Source of the DNA: Micromonospora narathiwatensis
GTDB taxonomy: Bacteria > Actinomycetota > Actinomycetes > Mycobacteriales > Micromonosporaceae
Direction of reading: 5' to 3'
Assembly (NCBI RefSeq): GCF_900089605.1
Contig: NZ_LT594324.1
Coordinates: 3,224,001-3,288,000 of the forward strand
DNA: 64,000 nt
A model generated the notes under the pieces. The model ran no database searches and was not told where the DNA came from. It saw nothing but the letters and a program-made list of their open reading frames with translations. Position 1 is the first letter of the stretch, and every line of letters begins with the position of its first letter. The position numbers were made by a program, and so were the translations under genes. Positions 38,101 through 47,605 of this stretch are shown piece after piece.

Positions 38101-38204
38101 GTGGGGACGGGGGTTGCCCTCCCCCGTCCCCACACACTAAACCCCCGTTGTCGACGGGAAAAGAGGCCGACGGGACAGGCGCCTCACGCCGCCCGGTCGG
38201 CCTC
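38101..38204. other. Two strong hairpins in the cellulase/GH1 intergenic region
   Basis: The first hairpin has a 13-bp perfect stem (38101-38113 with 38121-38133). The second has a 9-bp stem (38163-38171 with 38196-38204) followed by CTTTCG. They lie in the 850-bp gap between the divergent GH48 and GH1 genes, where no terminator is needed for either. A short unannotated transcript ending here (plus strand, from about 37,900) or an insulator would explain them. No convincing ORF is seen; the 70-residue frame at 37928-38140 runs through the first hairpin. Confidence 0.45.
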
Positions 38205-38348
38205 CTTTCGCTATCTGCCCCACCCTCGCCGCTCAGCCCAGCCCCCGAGCGACACCCACCCACCTACCACAGCCGTCTGCCCCGACCCGGCCCGCAGCCT
38301 GCGCCGCGGTCCGCCCACGGGACGCGGCCGGCCACGCCTGGCCTATGC

Positions 38349-38362
38349 TGGGAGCGCTCCCG
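38349..38362. promoter_or_regulatory. CebR-like operator 3 (GH1 gene)
   Basis: TGGGAGCGCTCCCG, one mismatch from the consensus, 36 bp before the ATG of the GH1 gene and overlapping a TATGCT-like -10. Binding here would block transcription start directly. Confidence 0.88.
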
Positions 38363-38398
38363 GCCCAGGGGTGGCCAGTCACTTCGAGGAGAACCTCC

Positions 38399-39895
38399 AT
38401 GTCGCTACTGACCCGACGGCGCCTGCTCCGCCGCGCCGCCCTTTCCGCGACCGCCGCCGGCGCGGCCCGTGCCGGGCTCGCCGGCGCCGGCGCGGCCGGG
38501 ACCGCCGCGTCCACCACCGCCCTCGTCGCCGGCTGCGACGCCACCCCCGACAGCGCCACCGACCCGACCCCGCACGGACCGCTGCGCTTCCCACCCGGCT
38601 TCCGCTGGGGCGCCGCCACCTCCGCCTACCAGATCGAAGGCGCGGCCAAAGAGGACGGCCGCGGCGCATCCGTCTGGGACACCTTCAGCCACACCCCGGG
38701 CCGCACCCGCAACGGCGACACCGGCGACGTCGCCGCCGACCACTACCACCGGTACGCCGAGGACCTCGACCTCATGCGCGACCTGGGACTGCGCAGCTAC
38801 CGGTTCTCCATCTCCTGGTCCCGTATCCAGGCCGACGGGGCTGGCCGGCCCAACCAGCGCGGCCTCGACTTCTACCGTCGCCTCGTCGACGGGCTGCACG
38901 AGCGCGACATCGCCCCGATGGCCACCCTGTTCCACTGGGACCTCCCCCAGGCCCTGCAGGACGCCGGCGGCTGGGAGAACCGGGACACCGCCGAACGCTT
39001 CGCCGAGTACGCCGACATCGTCTTCCGCGCCCTCGGCGACCAGGTGCCCGTCTGGCTGACCATCAACGAGCCCAAGACCGTCGTGCAGAACGGCTACATC
39101 TGGGGCCACCACGCGCCCGGCCGGCAGGACCCGGCGGCCGCGTACCTGGTCGCCCACCACCTCCAGCTCGCCCACGGTCTCGCCGTACGCGCGCTGCGCG
39201 CCACCGGCGCCAAGACCCGGATCGGCCCGGCGCTCAACCTGCACCCCTGCTACCCCGCCGACGACACCGCCGAGGCCGCCACGGCGACCCGCCTCTACGA
39301 CGGCTACGAGAACCGGCTCTACCTGGACTCGATCCTCAAGGGCGCCTACCCCGAGGACGTGCTGGCCGACCTCGGCCCGGACAGCCGGATGGTCCGCGGC
39401 CTCCGCGACGACGACCTGAAGATCATCTCGAGCCCGGTCGACCTGGTCGCCGTGCAGTACTACACGCCCATCTACGTCACCGGCCAGGGCGACACGGTCA
39501 GCAGGTGGCCCACCTCGGAGGCGAGCTGGCAGCAGATCTACCCCGACGGGATGTACGACATCCTCACCCGGGTCACCCGCGACTACGGCCCGGTCCCGCT
39601 CACCATCACCGAGAACGGGCTGCCCTGCCCGGACACCCTCGCCGCGGACGGCACCGTCGACGACGCCGCCCGGATCGACTTCCTGCGCGACCACTTCGCC
39701 GCCGCCCACCGGGCGATCGGCGACGGTGTGCCGCTGGAGAGCTACCACGTCTGGTCGCTGCTGGACAACTTCGAGTGGGCCGAAGGGTACGACCAGCGCT
39801 GGGGCCTGGTCTACGTGGACTACCCCACGCAGCGCCGGGTGCTCAAGCGCAGCGCCCACTGGTACCGCACCGTCATCCGCGACAACGGACTCTAG
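38399..39895 (+). CDS. GH1 beta-glucosidase, predicted exported lipoprotein
   Basis: A 498-residue protein. The N-terminus TRRRLLRRAALSATAAG carries a twin-arginine-like signal, and LVAGC near residue 44 is a lipobox. The GH1 domain (about 60-495) has the family opening FRWGAATSAYQIEGA, the acid/base Glu in TINEP (residue about 224), the nucleophile Glu in ITENG (about 404), and SLLDNFEWAEGYDQRWGLVYVD near the end. It probably cuts cellobiose. Most CebR-controlled GH1 enzymes (BglC) are cytoplasmic, so an export signal is unusual. The start is ATG 38399 with CGAGGAGAA upstream. Confidence 0.93.
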   Translation: MSLLTRRRLLRRAALSATAAGAARAGLAGAGAAGTAASTTALVAGCDATPDSATDPTPHGPLRFPPGFRWGAATSAYQIEGAAKEDGRGASVWDTFSHTPGRTRNGDTGDVAADHYHRYAEDLDLMRDLGLRSYRFSISWSRIQADGAGRPNQRGLDFYRRLVDGLHERDIAPMATLFHWDLPQALQDAGGWENRDTAERFAEYADIVFRALGDQVPVWLTINEPKTVVQNGYIWGHHAPGRQDPAAAYLVAHHLQLAHGLAVRALRATGAKTRIGPALNLHPCYPADDTAEAATATRLYDGYENRLYLDSILKGAYPEDVLADLGPDSRMVRGLRDDDLKIISSPVDLVAVQYYTPIYVTGQGDTVSRWPTSEASWQQIYPDGMYDILTRVTRDYGPVPLTITENGLPCPDTLAADGTVDDAARIDFLRDHFAAAHRAIGDGVPLESYHVWSLLDNFEWAEGYDQRWGLVYVDYPTQRRVLKRSAHWYRTVIRDNGL

Positions 39896-39902
39896 GTCGT
39901 CC

Positions 39903-39942
39903 GCGGCCCGGCCGGGGCACCACACGCCGCCGGCCGGGCCGC
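39903..39942. terminator. Bidirectional terminator between GH1 and Roadblock genes
   Basis: A 13-bp perfect stem (39903-39915 with 39930-39942) between convergent genes ending at 39895 and 39949. Confidence 0.75.
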
Positions 39943-39948
39943 CCCCGC

Positions 39949-40374
39949 TCAGCGGGGCAACGCCTGCTGAAGCTCCGCCCGCAGCGCCGGGGTGAGCATC
40001 TCCCCCGCCTGCTTGGCCAGCCGCGCCATCTCGTAGCCGACCACACCGATGTCGGCTTCCGTCCCGGCCAACGTCGCCAGGATCGAACCGTCGCGGATCT
40101 GCATCACCAGGAAGTAGCCGCGACCCATCTCCACCACGGTCTGCTTCACCACGTCCCCGTCGAACATCTGCGCCGCCCCAGCGGTGATGCTCATCAGACC
40201 CGAGGTCACCGCGGCGAGCTTGTCCGCGTGGTCACGCGGCAGGTGCGCGGAGATCGCCACCAGCAGACCGTCGGAGGACACCACCACCGCGTGCGCCACC
40301 CCCGGGACCCGCTCCGCGAACGCGTTCACCAGCCAGCTCAGGTCACGTGCCTCCTGGCTCAACGTCGTCGTCAC
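39949..40374 (-). CDS. Roadblock/LC7 domain protein
   Basis: A 141-residue single-domain protein ([31 protein letters not shown], then [18 protein letters not shown]). In actinobacteria it is the second gene of conservons (cvnB type), after a nitrate-sensor kinase; usually a DUF742 protein and a Ras-like GTPase follow. Here the operon ends with this gene. The start is GTG 40374, overlapping the kinase stop by 4 bp (GTGA). Confidence 0.92.
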   Translation of the reverse strand: MTTTLSQEARDLSWLVNAFAERVPGVAHAVVVSSDGLLVAISAHLPRDHADKLAAVTSGLMSITAGAAQMFDGDVVKQTVVEMGRGYFLVMQIRDGSILATLAGTEADIGVVGYEMARLAKQAGEMLTPALRAELQQALPR

Positions 40375-42995
40375 TGTTGTGGTCTCCCTTCGCTGGGTAC
40401 GCCGGTGGGCGGAATGATCATTTCTTGGGTCTCGTCGGCCTCGGCCTGCCGCACCCCCTGGTAGAAGCGGGTGAGCATGCCGCCGACCGCGTCCGGGTCC
40501 GGGTCGTGGCGCGGAGCCGGCACGTCCGGGCGGGCCGACTGGGTGACCGCGGTGAGCTGAGCCATCGGCACCCGTACCGGAAGCCCCCGCTCGTTGGTTC
40601 CGGCGGTGACCGGCGTCGCGGGCGATGGCGGGGCCGTCCCGCGCGCCGCCGCCGACGGGCCCTGACGGCTGAACCAACCCCCGCCGCCGGCGGGCGCCCC
40701 GGCCGCCGGGGACAGCACGTCCTCGGCCCGCACCGGCACCGGGCGGGACGGCCGCGGCACGGCCGGCGCGGGTCCGGACGCCGACCCCGGACCCGCCGCG
40801 ACGTCCGGGCGACGACCCGCCACCGGCACCTCGACCCCCACCGGCCCGGGCAACCGCCCCGCCGGCAGCTCAGCCCCGGGCGACGCGGGCAGCCGGCCCG
40901 CCGCCGACGCGGCGTCCCGGCCGTTGGCCACCGACCGGGAGGCCGCGGCGAGCTGCGGAGTCAGCATCCGCGGCGAGCGCGGCGAATCCAGCTCGACCGG
41001 TGGCGCCGCAGCCAGCAGCGCGGCGGGCAGCCGGACCCGGGCCACCAGGCCGTCCCGGCCGCCCCGCAACCGCACCGAGACCCCGTGCCGGGCGCCCAGA
41101 TGGCTGACCACGAACAGGCCCATCCGCTCGGACGCCGCCACGTCGGCCGCCGGCGGCCGGGCCAGCAACGCGTTCGCCTCCGCCAACGCGGCCGGACTCA
41201 TCCCGAGCCCCTGGTCGACGATCTCCACCAGCGCGCCCGTCCCGTCCGCGCCCGCCACGACGCGCACCAGCGTGTCCGGGCGGGAGAAGGCGGTGGCGTT
41301 CTCCAACAGCTCCGCGAACAGGTGCACCAGTTCGCCGACCGCGTGCCCGACGACATGCACCTCACCGCCGGACTCGTGGCGGACCCGCTGGTACTGCTCG
41401 ATCTCGGCGCTGGCCGCGAGCAGCACCGCGCCGAGGCCGACCGGCCGGTGCCAGCGCCGGCTGGACTCCGTGCCGGCCAGCACCAGCAGGCTCTCGTCGT
41501 TACGCCGCATCCGGGCCGCGAGGTGATCGAGCCGGAACAGGTTCTCCAGTTGCTCCGGGTCGCCCTCCTCCCGTTCCAGCTCGTCGAGAAGCTCCAACTG
41601 CCGCTCGACCAGCACCTGGCTACGCCGGGCCAGGTTGACGAACATCGCGTTGACGTTGCGCCGCATCAGCGCCTGCTCGACGGCGACGTCCACCGCGCTG
41701 CGGTGCACCGCCACGAACGCCTGCGCCAGCTCGCCGATCTCGTCCCGCGCCCGGACCACCGCCGGCGGCACCTCGATCGCCCCCACCGGACGGTCGAGCA
41801 CCCGCAGCCGCTCCAGGGTGTGCGGCAGGTCGACCTGCGCGATCCGCAACGCCTGGCCGCGCAGCAACCGAATCGAGCGGGCGACGGAACGACCGACCAG
41901 CAACGAGATCAGCACGGCGACCAGCAGCACCGCCACGATGCCACCGACCACCAGCAGGGTGTTGCGCAGCTGCCGGGCACTGGCCTCGTCGGCCCGCCGC
42001 GCGGCGTCGTCGAGCACCTCGCTCTCCAACTGACGCAGCAGCTCGTGCCGCTGCTCGCTGGCCGCCCACCACTGCGACGCGGGCAACACCGCCGGCTTGC
42101 CGGTGACGGTGGGCAGCGTCCGCTCCTCCAGCGCCGCGGCCGACGTGAACGCCGGATCCCGCGAGATCTGGTCGTAGCGGGCGACCTGACCGGCGGTCGC
42201 CGTGACCCGGAACGCGCCCAGCGCGGTGAGCTGTTGGGCCCGCAGGTCGGTCAGGGTGGCCTGGTCGTCCACCTCGTACCGGCCGGCGCGGGCCGCCGTG
42301 TACAACTCGGCCCGGATCCGCGAGGAGAACTCCTTGACCCGGGAGAGCTGCACGTACCGCAGCACCGCGTCGGTGAGCGCCCGCTGATCGTCCCCGGGCG
42401 ACGGCTCGGCCAGCAGGTTGAGCAGGGCGGCGACGGCCCGGTGGTAGTTGCTCAGGATGGTGTCGCTGCTGAGCACCGCCGGCGCAATCGCCGAGCGAAT
42501 GTAGACGACCTGGTCGTACGCCTCCAGGACCTGCGCGTACGCGACCCGCCAGCCGGCGTTCGCGTCGGCCAGCGGTTCGGCCGCCGTACGCAGCTCGGCC
42601 ACCGCCTGATCGGCGGCGGCCTGCAACGGCTTCAGCGCGGCGACCGCCGCGTCGCGGTCGGCGCTGCCGCCCGAGCGGCGCAGCGCGGCCAACTCCCCGG
42701 CGGAACGGTCCCGCTCCTGCTGCAACCGGTCCACCACCGCGGTGATCTGCCGGCCGATGCCGACCTGCTCGGCGAAGTCGCTCAACGCCGTGGTCTGCCC
42801 CACCAGCCCGCGGGCCTGCACCCCGGCCAGCACCAGGAACGCCAGCGACGGAATGACCAGCACGGTGGCGAGCTTGGTGCGCATCCGCCAGTCCCGCAGC
42901 CGCAGCACCGAGCGCCGCCGATGCGGCGCGACCCGATCGCCGGAACGGCGCGGGCGCGAACCCGCCGCGCGAGCCGGGTCGGGACCTGCCCCCAC
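40371..42995 (-). CDS. Nitrate/nitrite-sensing sensor histidine kinase-like protein (conservon CvnA type)
   Basis: An 874-residue protein. A transmembrane helix near residues 27-47 is followed by an extracellular NIT domain (about 50-330), a second helix near 335-360, HAMP (about 360-420), a DHp-like helix and a HATPase_c domain (about 520-640) with [22 protein letters not shown] and [13 protein letters not shown]. The last 230 residues are low-complexity Pro/Ala-rich. As in other CvnA proteins the phosphoacceptor His is not obvious. The start is GTG 42995 with GAGGAGG upstream. It is coupled to the Roadblock gene. Confidence 0.9.
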   Translation of the reverse strand: MGAGPDPARAAGSRPRRSGDRVAPHRRRSVLRLRDWRMRTKLATVLVIPSLAFLVLAGVQARGLVGQTTALSDFAEQVGIGRQITAVVDRLQQERDRSAGELAALRRSGGSADRDAAVAALKPLQAAADQAVAELRTAAEPLADANAGWRVAYAQVLEAYDQVVYIRSAIAPAVLSSDTILSNYHRAVAALLNLLAEPSPGDDQRALTDAVLRYVQLSRVKEFSSRIRAELYTAARAGRYEVDDQATLTDLRAQQLTALGAFRVTATAGQVARYDQISRDPAFTSAAALEERTLPTVTGKPAVLPASQWWAASEQRHELLRQLESEVLDDAARRADEASARQLRNTLLVVGGIVAVLLVAVLISLLVGRSVARSIRLLRGQALRIAQVDLPHTLERLRVLDRPVGAIEVPPAVVRARDEIGELAQAFVAVHRSAVDVAVEQALMRRNVNAMFVNLARRSQVLVERQLELLDELEREEGDPEQLENLFRLDHLAARMRRNDESLLVLAGTESSRRWHRPVGLGAVLLAASAEIEQYQRVRHESGGEVHVVGHAVGELVHLFAELLENATAFSRPDTLVRVVAGADGTGALVEIVDQGLGMSPAALAEANALLARPPAADVAASERMGLFVVSHLGARHGVSVRLRGGRDGLVARVRLPAALLAAAPPVELDSPRSPRMLTPQLAAASRSVANGRDAASAAGRLPASPGAELPAGRLPGPVGVEVPVAGRRPDVAAGPGSASGPAPAVPRPSRPVPVRAEDVLSPAAGAPAGGGGWFSRQGPSAAARGTAPPSPATPVTAGTNERGLPVRVPMAQLTAVTQSARPDVPAPRHDPDPDAVGGMLTRFYQGVRQAEADETQEMIIPPTGVPSEGRPQQ

Positions 42996-43131
42996 GCGAA
43001 CGCCTCCTCGGTCCCCTCGACTCCGCCACCGGCGGTGGCCGCAGTCCATCCAACCAGGCCGGTGGGCGGTGTCAACGGGCCGACCGGTCGCATGACCAGG
43101 AAGGTCAGCGCGGCGGGGCACCGCCTACCGT

Positions 43132-44508
43132 TTACGGCGCGTCCCCCTCGTCCGTCCGGCCGATGCCCGCGAGATGCGCCGCGTCACCGACCCGGCCCAG
43201 TGCCACCAACGCCGCACCGGTCGCCCCGACCTCCGGATTACGCTGGTGGCGCACCGCACGCGGCGCCAGGACGTCGGCGAACGCCGCGCGCCACCAGGCG
43301 GACGCGGTTATCGCACCGCCCCCGAGCACCACCTCGGTCGGCTGGTCGAGACCGGACTCCAGCACCGCGAGGTCGTCCCCGACCTGCCGGCACAGACTGG
43401 TCATCAGCCCGGCGAGCAGGTCGACGGCGGTGGTGCCGAAGCTCAGCCCGTGCAGTTCGCCGCAGCCGGCGGGCGCGCGGCCGGGCGGCCGGTCCCCGCC
43501 GAAGCGCGGGTTGGCCGACACCCGCAGGCCCTCGGCCGCCCGCGCCAGGGCCACCTCCAGCTCGGCGCCCGCGGGCAGGCGCAGCTCCCGCTCGGCCCAG
43601 GCGAACAGGTTCCCGCCGCTGGAGTACGCCGCCCCGGTGACCACGTGCTCGTGGTCGACCCGGTAGCGCCACAACCGATCGGGCAGCGGCGGCAGCGCCG
43701 CCCCGGCGGGAACCGCCTGCAGGAGGCGTACCGCGGCGGAGGTGCCCACCGTCACCGCGGCCCGGGACACGTCGACACAACCCGAACCGACGTTGGAGGC
43801 GGCCCCGTCGCCCACCGGGGCGGCCCAGCCGGCGTCGGCGAGCTGCGGCCAACGCCGGGCATACCCACGGCGCAGCCGGCCACGCCACCGTCGCGGCGCC
43901 AGCGCCGGCAGGTCCGCCGGGCGCGACCCGGCCAGCTCGCACGCCTCGGCGTCCCAGTCCACCCGACACAGGTCGAGCAGCCCGGCACCCGAGGCCAGCG
44001 ACACCGACATCGGCGCCTCGTCGAGCAGCGCGCCGAAGACGTACTCGGCGAGCCCGACGAAACGAACCACGCGCCCGCCGATCCGCTGCCGCAACCAGGG
44101 CAGCCGGACCGTCCAGAAGCAGCGGTGCCACCACGCGCCGGTGCGCTGGTGGAACGCCTCGGGATCGGCCGGCCCCGCAGCCCCGGCGAGCGGCTGCGGC
44201 CGGGTGTCCAGCCAGGTCAGCACCGGGCCCAGCGGCTCACCGTCGCCGCCCAGCGGCAGCACCGAGTGCCACTGCGCCGACGTCGCGACCAGCTCGACGT
44301 CGCGCAGATGACCACCGCCGGCCAGCTCGTCCAGGCACTCCACCAGGCAGGCGAGGTAGCCGGCGGCGTCCAGGGTGCCGGTGCCGTCGTCGCCGGTGAC
44401 CGGGTGCACCCGCCGACGGGCCAGCGCGCCGGCACGCGGGCTGGCGTCCGCGTCCAGCACGAGTCCCCGTACCGAGGAGGTGCCCAGGTCGAGCGCGAGA
44501 ATGGCCAT
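43132..44508 (-). CDS. FGGY-family carbohydrate kinase
   Basis: A 458-residue ASKHA-fold kinase. The phosphate 1 motif ILALDLGTSSVRGLVLD is at the N-terminus, followed by ATSAQWHSVLPL, WLDTRP and phosphate 2 VTVGTSAAVRLL; the adenosine motif is EVVLGGGAITASAWW. It resembles gluconokinase-like members, but the sugar cannot be named. The start is ATG 44508. It is divergent from the trp leader. No sugar transporter is adjacent. Confidence 0.88.
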   Translation of the reverse strand: MAILALDLGTSSVRGLVLDADASPRAGALARRRVHPVTGDDGTGTLDAAGYLACLVECLDELAGGGHLRDVELVATSAQWHSVLPLGGDGEPLGPVLTWLDTRPQPLAGAAGPADPEAFHQRTGAWWHRCFWTVRLPWLRQRIGGRVVRFVGLAEYVFGALLDEAPMSVSLASGAGLLDLCRVDWDAEACELAGSRPADLPALAPRRWRGRLRRGYARRWPQLADAGWAAPVGDGAASNVGSGCVDVSRAAVTVGTSAAVRLLQAVPAGAALPPLPDRLWRYRVDHEHVVTGAAYSSGGNLFAWAERELRLPAGAELEVALARAAEGLRVSANPRFGGDRPPGRAPAGCGELHGLSFGTTAVDLLAGLMTSLCRQVGDDLAVLESGLDQPTEVVLGGGAITASAWWRAAFADVLAPRAVRHQRNPEVGATGAALVALGRVGDAAHLAGIGRTDEGDAP

Positions 44509-44622
44509 CGCCGTCAACCTACCCGCCAGGGGTGGCGCCGAAGCCAAGATGCGCGCCCACCGGGACCCCCGTTCCCGGCGAACAGGTTCCCCACCGCCGC
44601 CCCGTCGCGTACAGTGATCGCC

Positions 44623-44682
44623 ATGCCCGCGCACCTGTCCTGCTGGTGGCCCGCCGACCCGGCGGCCCACCCCCGCGCGTAG
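44623..44682 (+). CDS. trp-type leader peptide (19 aa)
   Basis: ATG 44623 opens MPAHLSCWWPADPAAHPRA, with two consecutive TGG codons and an AH-P ending like the leader peptides before Streptomyces trpE genes. It is followed by a 9-bp hairpin and then, 97 bp after its stop, by a fused anthranilate synthase gene. A TACAGT -10-like box at 44610-44615 lies close before the ATG. It is read as a ribosome-mediated attenuator that senses charged tRNA-Trp. Confidence 0.8.
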   Translation: MPAHLSCWWPADPAAHPRA

Positions 44683-44691
44683 CTTCCCCAC

Positions 44692-44715
44692 GCGGCCGCC
44701 CGACGAGGCGGCCGC
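44692..44715 (+). promoter_or_regulatory. Attenuator-like hairpin
   Basis: A 9-bp perfect GC stem (44692-44700 with 44707-44715), 9 nt after the leader stop. Competing pairings with the leader region and with 44741-44762 look possible but were not folded. Confidence 0.55.
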
Positions 44716-44779
44716 CGGTCTCTCCCCGGCACCCCGGGTCGCCCCGCCGGGCGGCCACCGGCCCACCGAGGAGACCCCG

Positions 44780-46693
44780 ATGACCAGCCCGCACGACCCG
44801 CTCGCCGCCGTCGCCGCCGGCGTCGAACCCGGCCCGTTCGCGCTCATCCGCCGCGAGGGCGCCGACCACCTCGACCTGCTCACCGGCACCGTACGCACCA
44901 CCGCACGGCTCGCCGACATCCCACTGCCCGAGGGCGGCCCCGGACCGCGCACCCTGGCCCTGGTGCCGTTCCGGCAGATAGCCGAACGCGGGTTCGCCTG
45001 CGTCGACGACGGCACACCACTGGAGTGTCTGCTGGTCGAGGGACACCGGCGTATCCCCCTCGCGGACGTGGTGGCCGCCCTGCCCGACGCGCCCGTGCAC
45101 ACCCGCGACGCGGCGTTCGACATCTCCGACGCCGAGTACGCGGCGACCGTCGACCGGGTGCTCACCGAGGAGATCGGCCGCGGCGAGGGCGCGAACTTCG
45201 TCATCCACCGCGCCCTGCGGGCCACCGTGCAGGGCGACCCCCTGACGGCGGCCCTGGCCGCCCTGCGCCGGCTGCTGCTACGCGAACGGGGCGCGTACTG
45301 GACCTTCGTCGTGCACACCGGCACCCGGATCCTGGTCGGGGCCAGCCCGGAACGGCACGTCAGCGTCGACGACGGGCTGGTCATGATGAACCCGATCAGC
45401 GGCACCTTCCGGCACGCCGGCGCCACGCCCGACCGCGACGCCCTGCTGCGCTTCCTGCACGACCCGAAGGAGATCGAGGAGCTGTACATGGTCCTCGACG
45501 AGGAGCTGAAGATGATGGCCACCGTCGCCGAGCACGGCGGCCAGGTCGTCGGCCCCTACCTCAAGGAGATGGCGCACCTGGCGCACACCGAATACCTGCT
45601 CGCCGGACGAGGCTCCCGCGACGTCCGGGAGGTGCTGCGGGAAACCATGTTCGCCCCCACCGTCACCGGCAGCCCGATGGAGAACGCCTGCCGGGTGATC
45701 GCCCGCCACGAACGCACCGGCCGCCGCTACTACGCCGGCGTACTCGCCCTGCTCGGCCGCGACGACGAGGGCCGGCAGACCCTCGACGCGCCGATCCTGA
45801 TCCGCACCGCGGAACTGTCCCCCACCGGCGAGCTGCGGGTCCCGGTCGGGGCCACCCTGGTCCGGCACTCGACCACCGCCGGCGAGGTGGCCGAAACCCA
45901 CGCCAAGGCCGCCGGCGTGCTCGCCGCGCTCGGCCTCGGCCCGGACGCGCCCGAGCCGGGACCCACCCCCGCCGCCCGGCTCGCCGACGACCCGCAGGTA
46001 CGCGCCGCGCTCGCCGCCCGCAACGCGCCGCTGGCCCGGTTCTGGCTCGACCAACGCACCCCCGGCGCCACCGCGCTGCCCGGGCTGACCGGCCGCCGCG
46101 CGCTGATCGTCGACGGCGAGGACACCTTCACCGGGATGCTCGCCCACCAGCTCGGCGCCCTCGGCCTGGCCGTCACCCGCCGCGACTGGCCCCAGCCCGG
46201 CCCGCTCGCCCCGTACGACCTGGTGGTGGTCGGCCCCGGACCGGGCGACCCGAACGACCTGACCGAACCGAAGATGGCGGCGATGCGGACGCTGCTGGCC
46301 GAACTGTTGACCGGCGGCCGGCCGACCCTGGCGGTCTGCCTCGGCCACCAACTGCTCGCCGGGCTGCTCGGGCTGCCGCTGCGCCGCCGGGACGCGCCCT
46401 ACCAGGGCCTGCAACGCGACGTGCCGGTGTTCGGCGTGACCCGCCGGGTCGGCTTCTACTCCAGCTTCACCGCCCACGCCGAGGCGGACCGGGCGGCCAC
46501 CCCGTACGGCCCGGTGGAGCTGTCCCGGGACCCGGCCGACGGCGCGGTGCACGCGCTGCGCGGGCCGGGCTTCGCCGGCGTGCAGTTCCACCCCGAGTCG
46601 GTGCTCAGCCCTGACGGCCTGGCCGTCCTCGCGGACCTGCTCGGGCACCTGCTCGCCCATCCGGCGCTGACCGGGCAGGGAGAGCACGGATAG
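44780..46693 (+). CDS. Fused anthranilate synthase (chorismate-binding plus glutamine amidotransferase)
   Basis: A 637-residue protein. Residues about 100-390 are the chorismate-utilising domain (NFVIHRALRATV, VGASPERHVSVDDG, NPISGTFRHAG, MFAPTVTGSPMENACRVI, YYAGVLALLGRD). Residues about 430-630 are a class I glutamine amidotransferase with the nucleophile Cys in AVCLGHQLLAGLL and His-Glu in VQFHPES. The domain order and size are those of PhzE-like and actinobacterial TrpE-G fusions. No phenazine genes are nearby and a Trp-rich leader precedes it, so tryptophan supply is preferred over phenazine. PhzE-type 2-amino-2-deoxyisochorismate synthase is the alternative. The start is ATG 44780. Confidence 0.9.
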   Translation: MTSPHDPLAAVAAGVEPGPFALIRREGADHLDLLTGTVRTTARLADIPLPEGGPGPRTLALVPFRQIAERGFACVDDGTPLECLLVEGHRRIPLADVVAALPDAPVHTRDAAFDISDAEYAATVDRVLTEEIGRGEGANFVIHRALRATVQGDPLTAALAALRRLLLRERGAYWTFVVHTGTRILVGASPERHVSVDDGLVMMNPISGTFRHAGATPDRDALLRFLHDPKEIEELYMVLDEELKMMATVAEHGGQVVGPYLKEMAHLAHTEYLLAGRGSRDVREVLRETMFAPTVTGSPMENACRVIARHERTGRRYYAGVLALLGRDDEGRQTLDAPILIRTAELSPTGELRVPVGATLVRHSTTAGEVAETHAKAAGVLAALGLGPDAPEPGPTPAARLADDPQVRAALAARNAPLARFWLDQRTPGATALPGLTGRRALIVDGEDTFTGMLAHQLGALGLAVTRRDWPQPGPLAPYDLVVVGPGPGDPNDLTEPKMAAMRTLLAELLTGGRPTLAVCLGHQLLAGLLGLPLRRRDAPYQGLQRDVPVFGVTRRVGFYSSFTAHAEADRAATPYGPVELSRDPADGAVHALRGPGFAGVQFHPESVLSPDGLAVLADLLGHLLAHPALTGQGEHG

Positions 46694-46703
46694 GCCGACC
46701 GAC

Positions 46704-46739
46704 GGCCGGTGGTCGGGAGGACCCGTCCGGCCACCGGCC
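46704..46739. terminator. Terminator between anthranilate synthase and wrbA
   Basis: A 9-bp perfect stem (46704-46712 with 46731-46739) between convergent genes. Confidence 0.6.
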
Positions 46740-46747
46740 CGGCTCGC

Positions 46748-47365
46748 TCAGCCGGCCAGGCCCCGCCGCAGCGCGGCACCGATCTGCACCGCCCGCTTCG
46801 CGGTCAACGCGGTGGCCCCCAGGGCCATGTGGTCCGGGGCGATCTGCCCGTTGTTGCTGGTGTGCGAGGCACCGTACGGGTTGCCGGCGACGAACTGGCT
46901 GGGTTCGGTGTAGCCGGGGGTCACCACGATGCCACCCCAGTGGTAGACGACCGTGAACAGCGACAACAACGTCGCCTCCTGACCGCCGTGCGAGGTGGCC
47001 GTCGAGGTGAAGGCACTGTAGACCTTGTCGGCCAACGCGCCCTCGGCCCACAGCGGGCCGGTGGTGTCGATGAACTGCTTGAGCTGCGCGGCGACCATGC
47101 CGTACCGGGTGGGGGAACCGAAGATCACCACGTCGGCCCAGACCAGGTCGTCCGGCTGGGCCTCCGGCACGTTCTGGGTCTCCAGGCGGTGCGCCTCCCA
47201 ACCCGAGTTCGACCGGATCGCCTCGTCCGGGGCCAGCTCACGCACCTTGCGTAGGCGCACCTCGGCCCCGGCCTCCTCCGCCGCCTCGCACGCCGCCTGC
47301 GCCATCTGGTACGTGATGCCGGTCGCGCTGTAGTAGATCACCGCGACCTTGACCGAGCCAGCCAT
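46748..47365 (-). CDS. wrbA: NAD(P)H:quinone oxidoreductase WrbA
   Basis: A 205-residue flavodoxin-like FMN protein. Marks: VIYYSATGITYQMAQAA (phosphate loop), VVIFGSPTRYGMVAAQLKQFID (the P-T-R-Y/F-G block), STATSHGGQEATLLSLFTVVYHWGGIVV, and NPYGASHTS. It makes two-electron reductions of quinones. The name recalls its old link to the trp repressor, but adjacency to the anthranilate synthase gene is probably chance. The start is ATG 47365. Confidence 0.93.
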   Translation of the reverse strand: MAGSVKVAVIYYSATGITYQMAQAACEAAEEAGAEVRLRKVRELAPDEAIRSNSGWEAHRLETQNVPEAQPDDLVWADVVIFGSPTRYGMVAAQLKQFIDTTGPLWAEGALADKVYSAFTSTATSHGGQEATLLSLFTVVYHWGGIVVTPGYTEPSQFVAGNPYGASHTSNNGQIAPDHMALGATALTAKRAVQIGAALRRGLAG

Positions 47366-47539
47366 CAGACGCGTCCTCCTCGATGTCGGTGCCGGGATCG
47401 GCTCCGGCGACTACCCCCTGCCGGCCGGGACAAACGCCGCAGACCGGCCGGCGCAGCCCGGCGAGCCGATCCCCCGCCCGAACACCTGCCATGGCTCAAG
47501 GTTTACGCAAATTCCCTGCCGATCCGCCGCGGCGACCCG

Positions 47540-47605
47540 GACACCGGGGATCCTGAACGCACCGGGTGCAGGCCGGCCCGCCGACCGACACCGGGAACCT
47601 GAACG
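47540..47605. repeat. Imperfect direct repeat upstream of the stress-protein gene
   Basis: GACACCGGGGATCCTGAACG (47540-47559) recurs as GACACCGGGAACCTGAACG (47587-47605), with starts 47 bp apart. The spacing is about 4.5 helical turns. It lies in the 382-bp gap 47366-47747, which otherwise shows nothing clear. Confidence 0.4.

Noticed and set aside
37928..38140. 70-residue ORF in the cellulase intergenic region
   Set aside because: It reads through a strong hairpin and has no domain or good start site.
40347..43640. 1097-residue plus-strand frame opposite the sensor kinase
   Set aside because: No domain; composition is that of a GC-rich complement.
44780..46693. Phenazine cluster called from the PhzE-like fusion
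   Set aside because: No phzF, phzD, phzB or phzG neighbours; a Trp leader precedes it.
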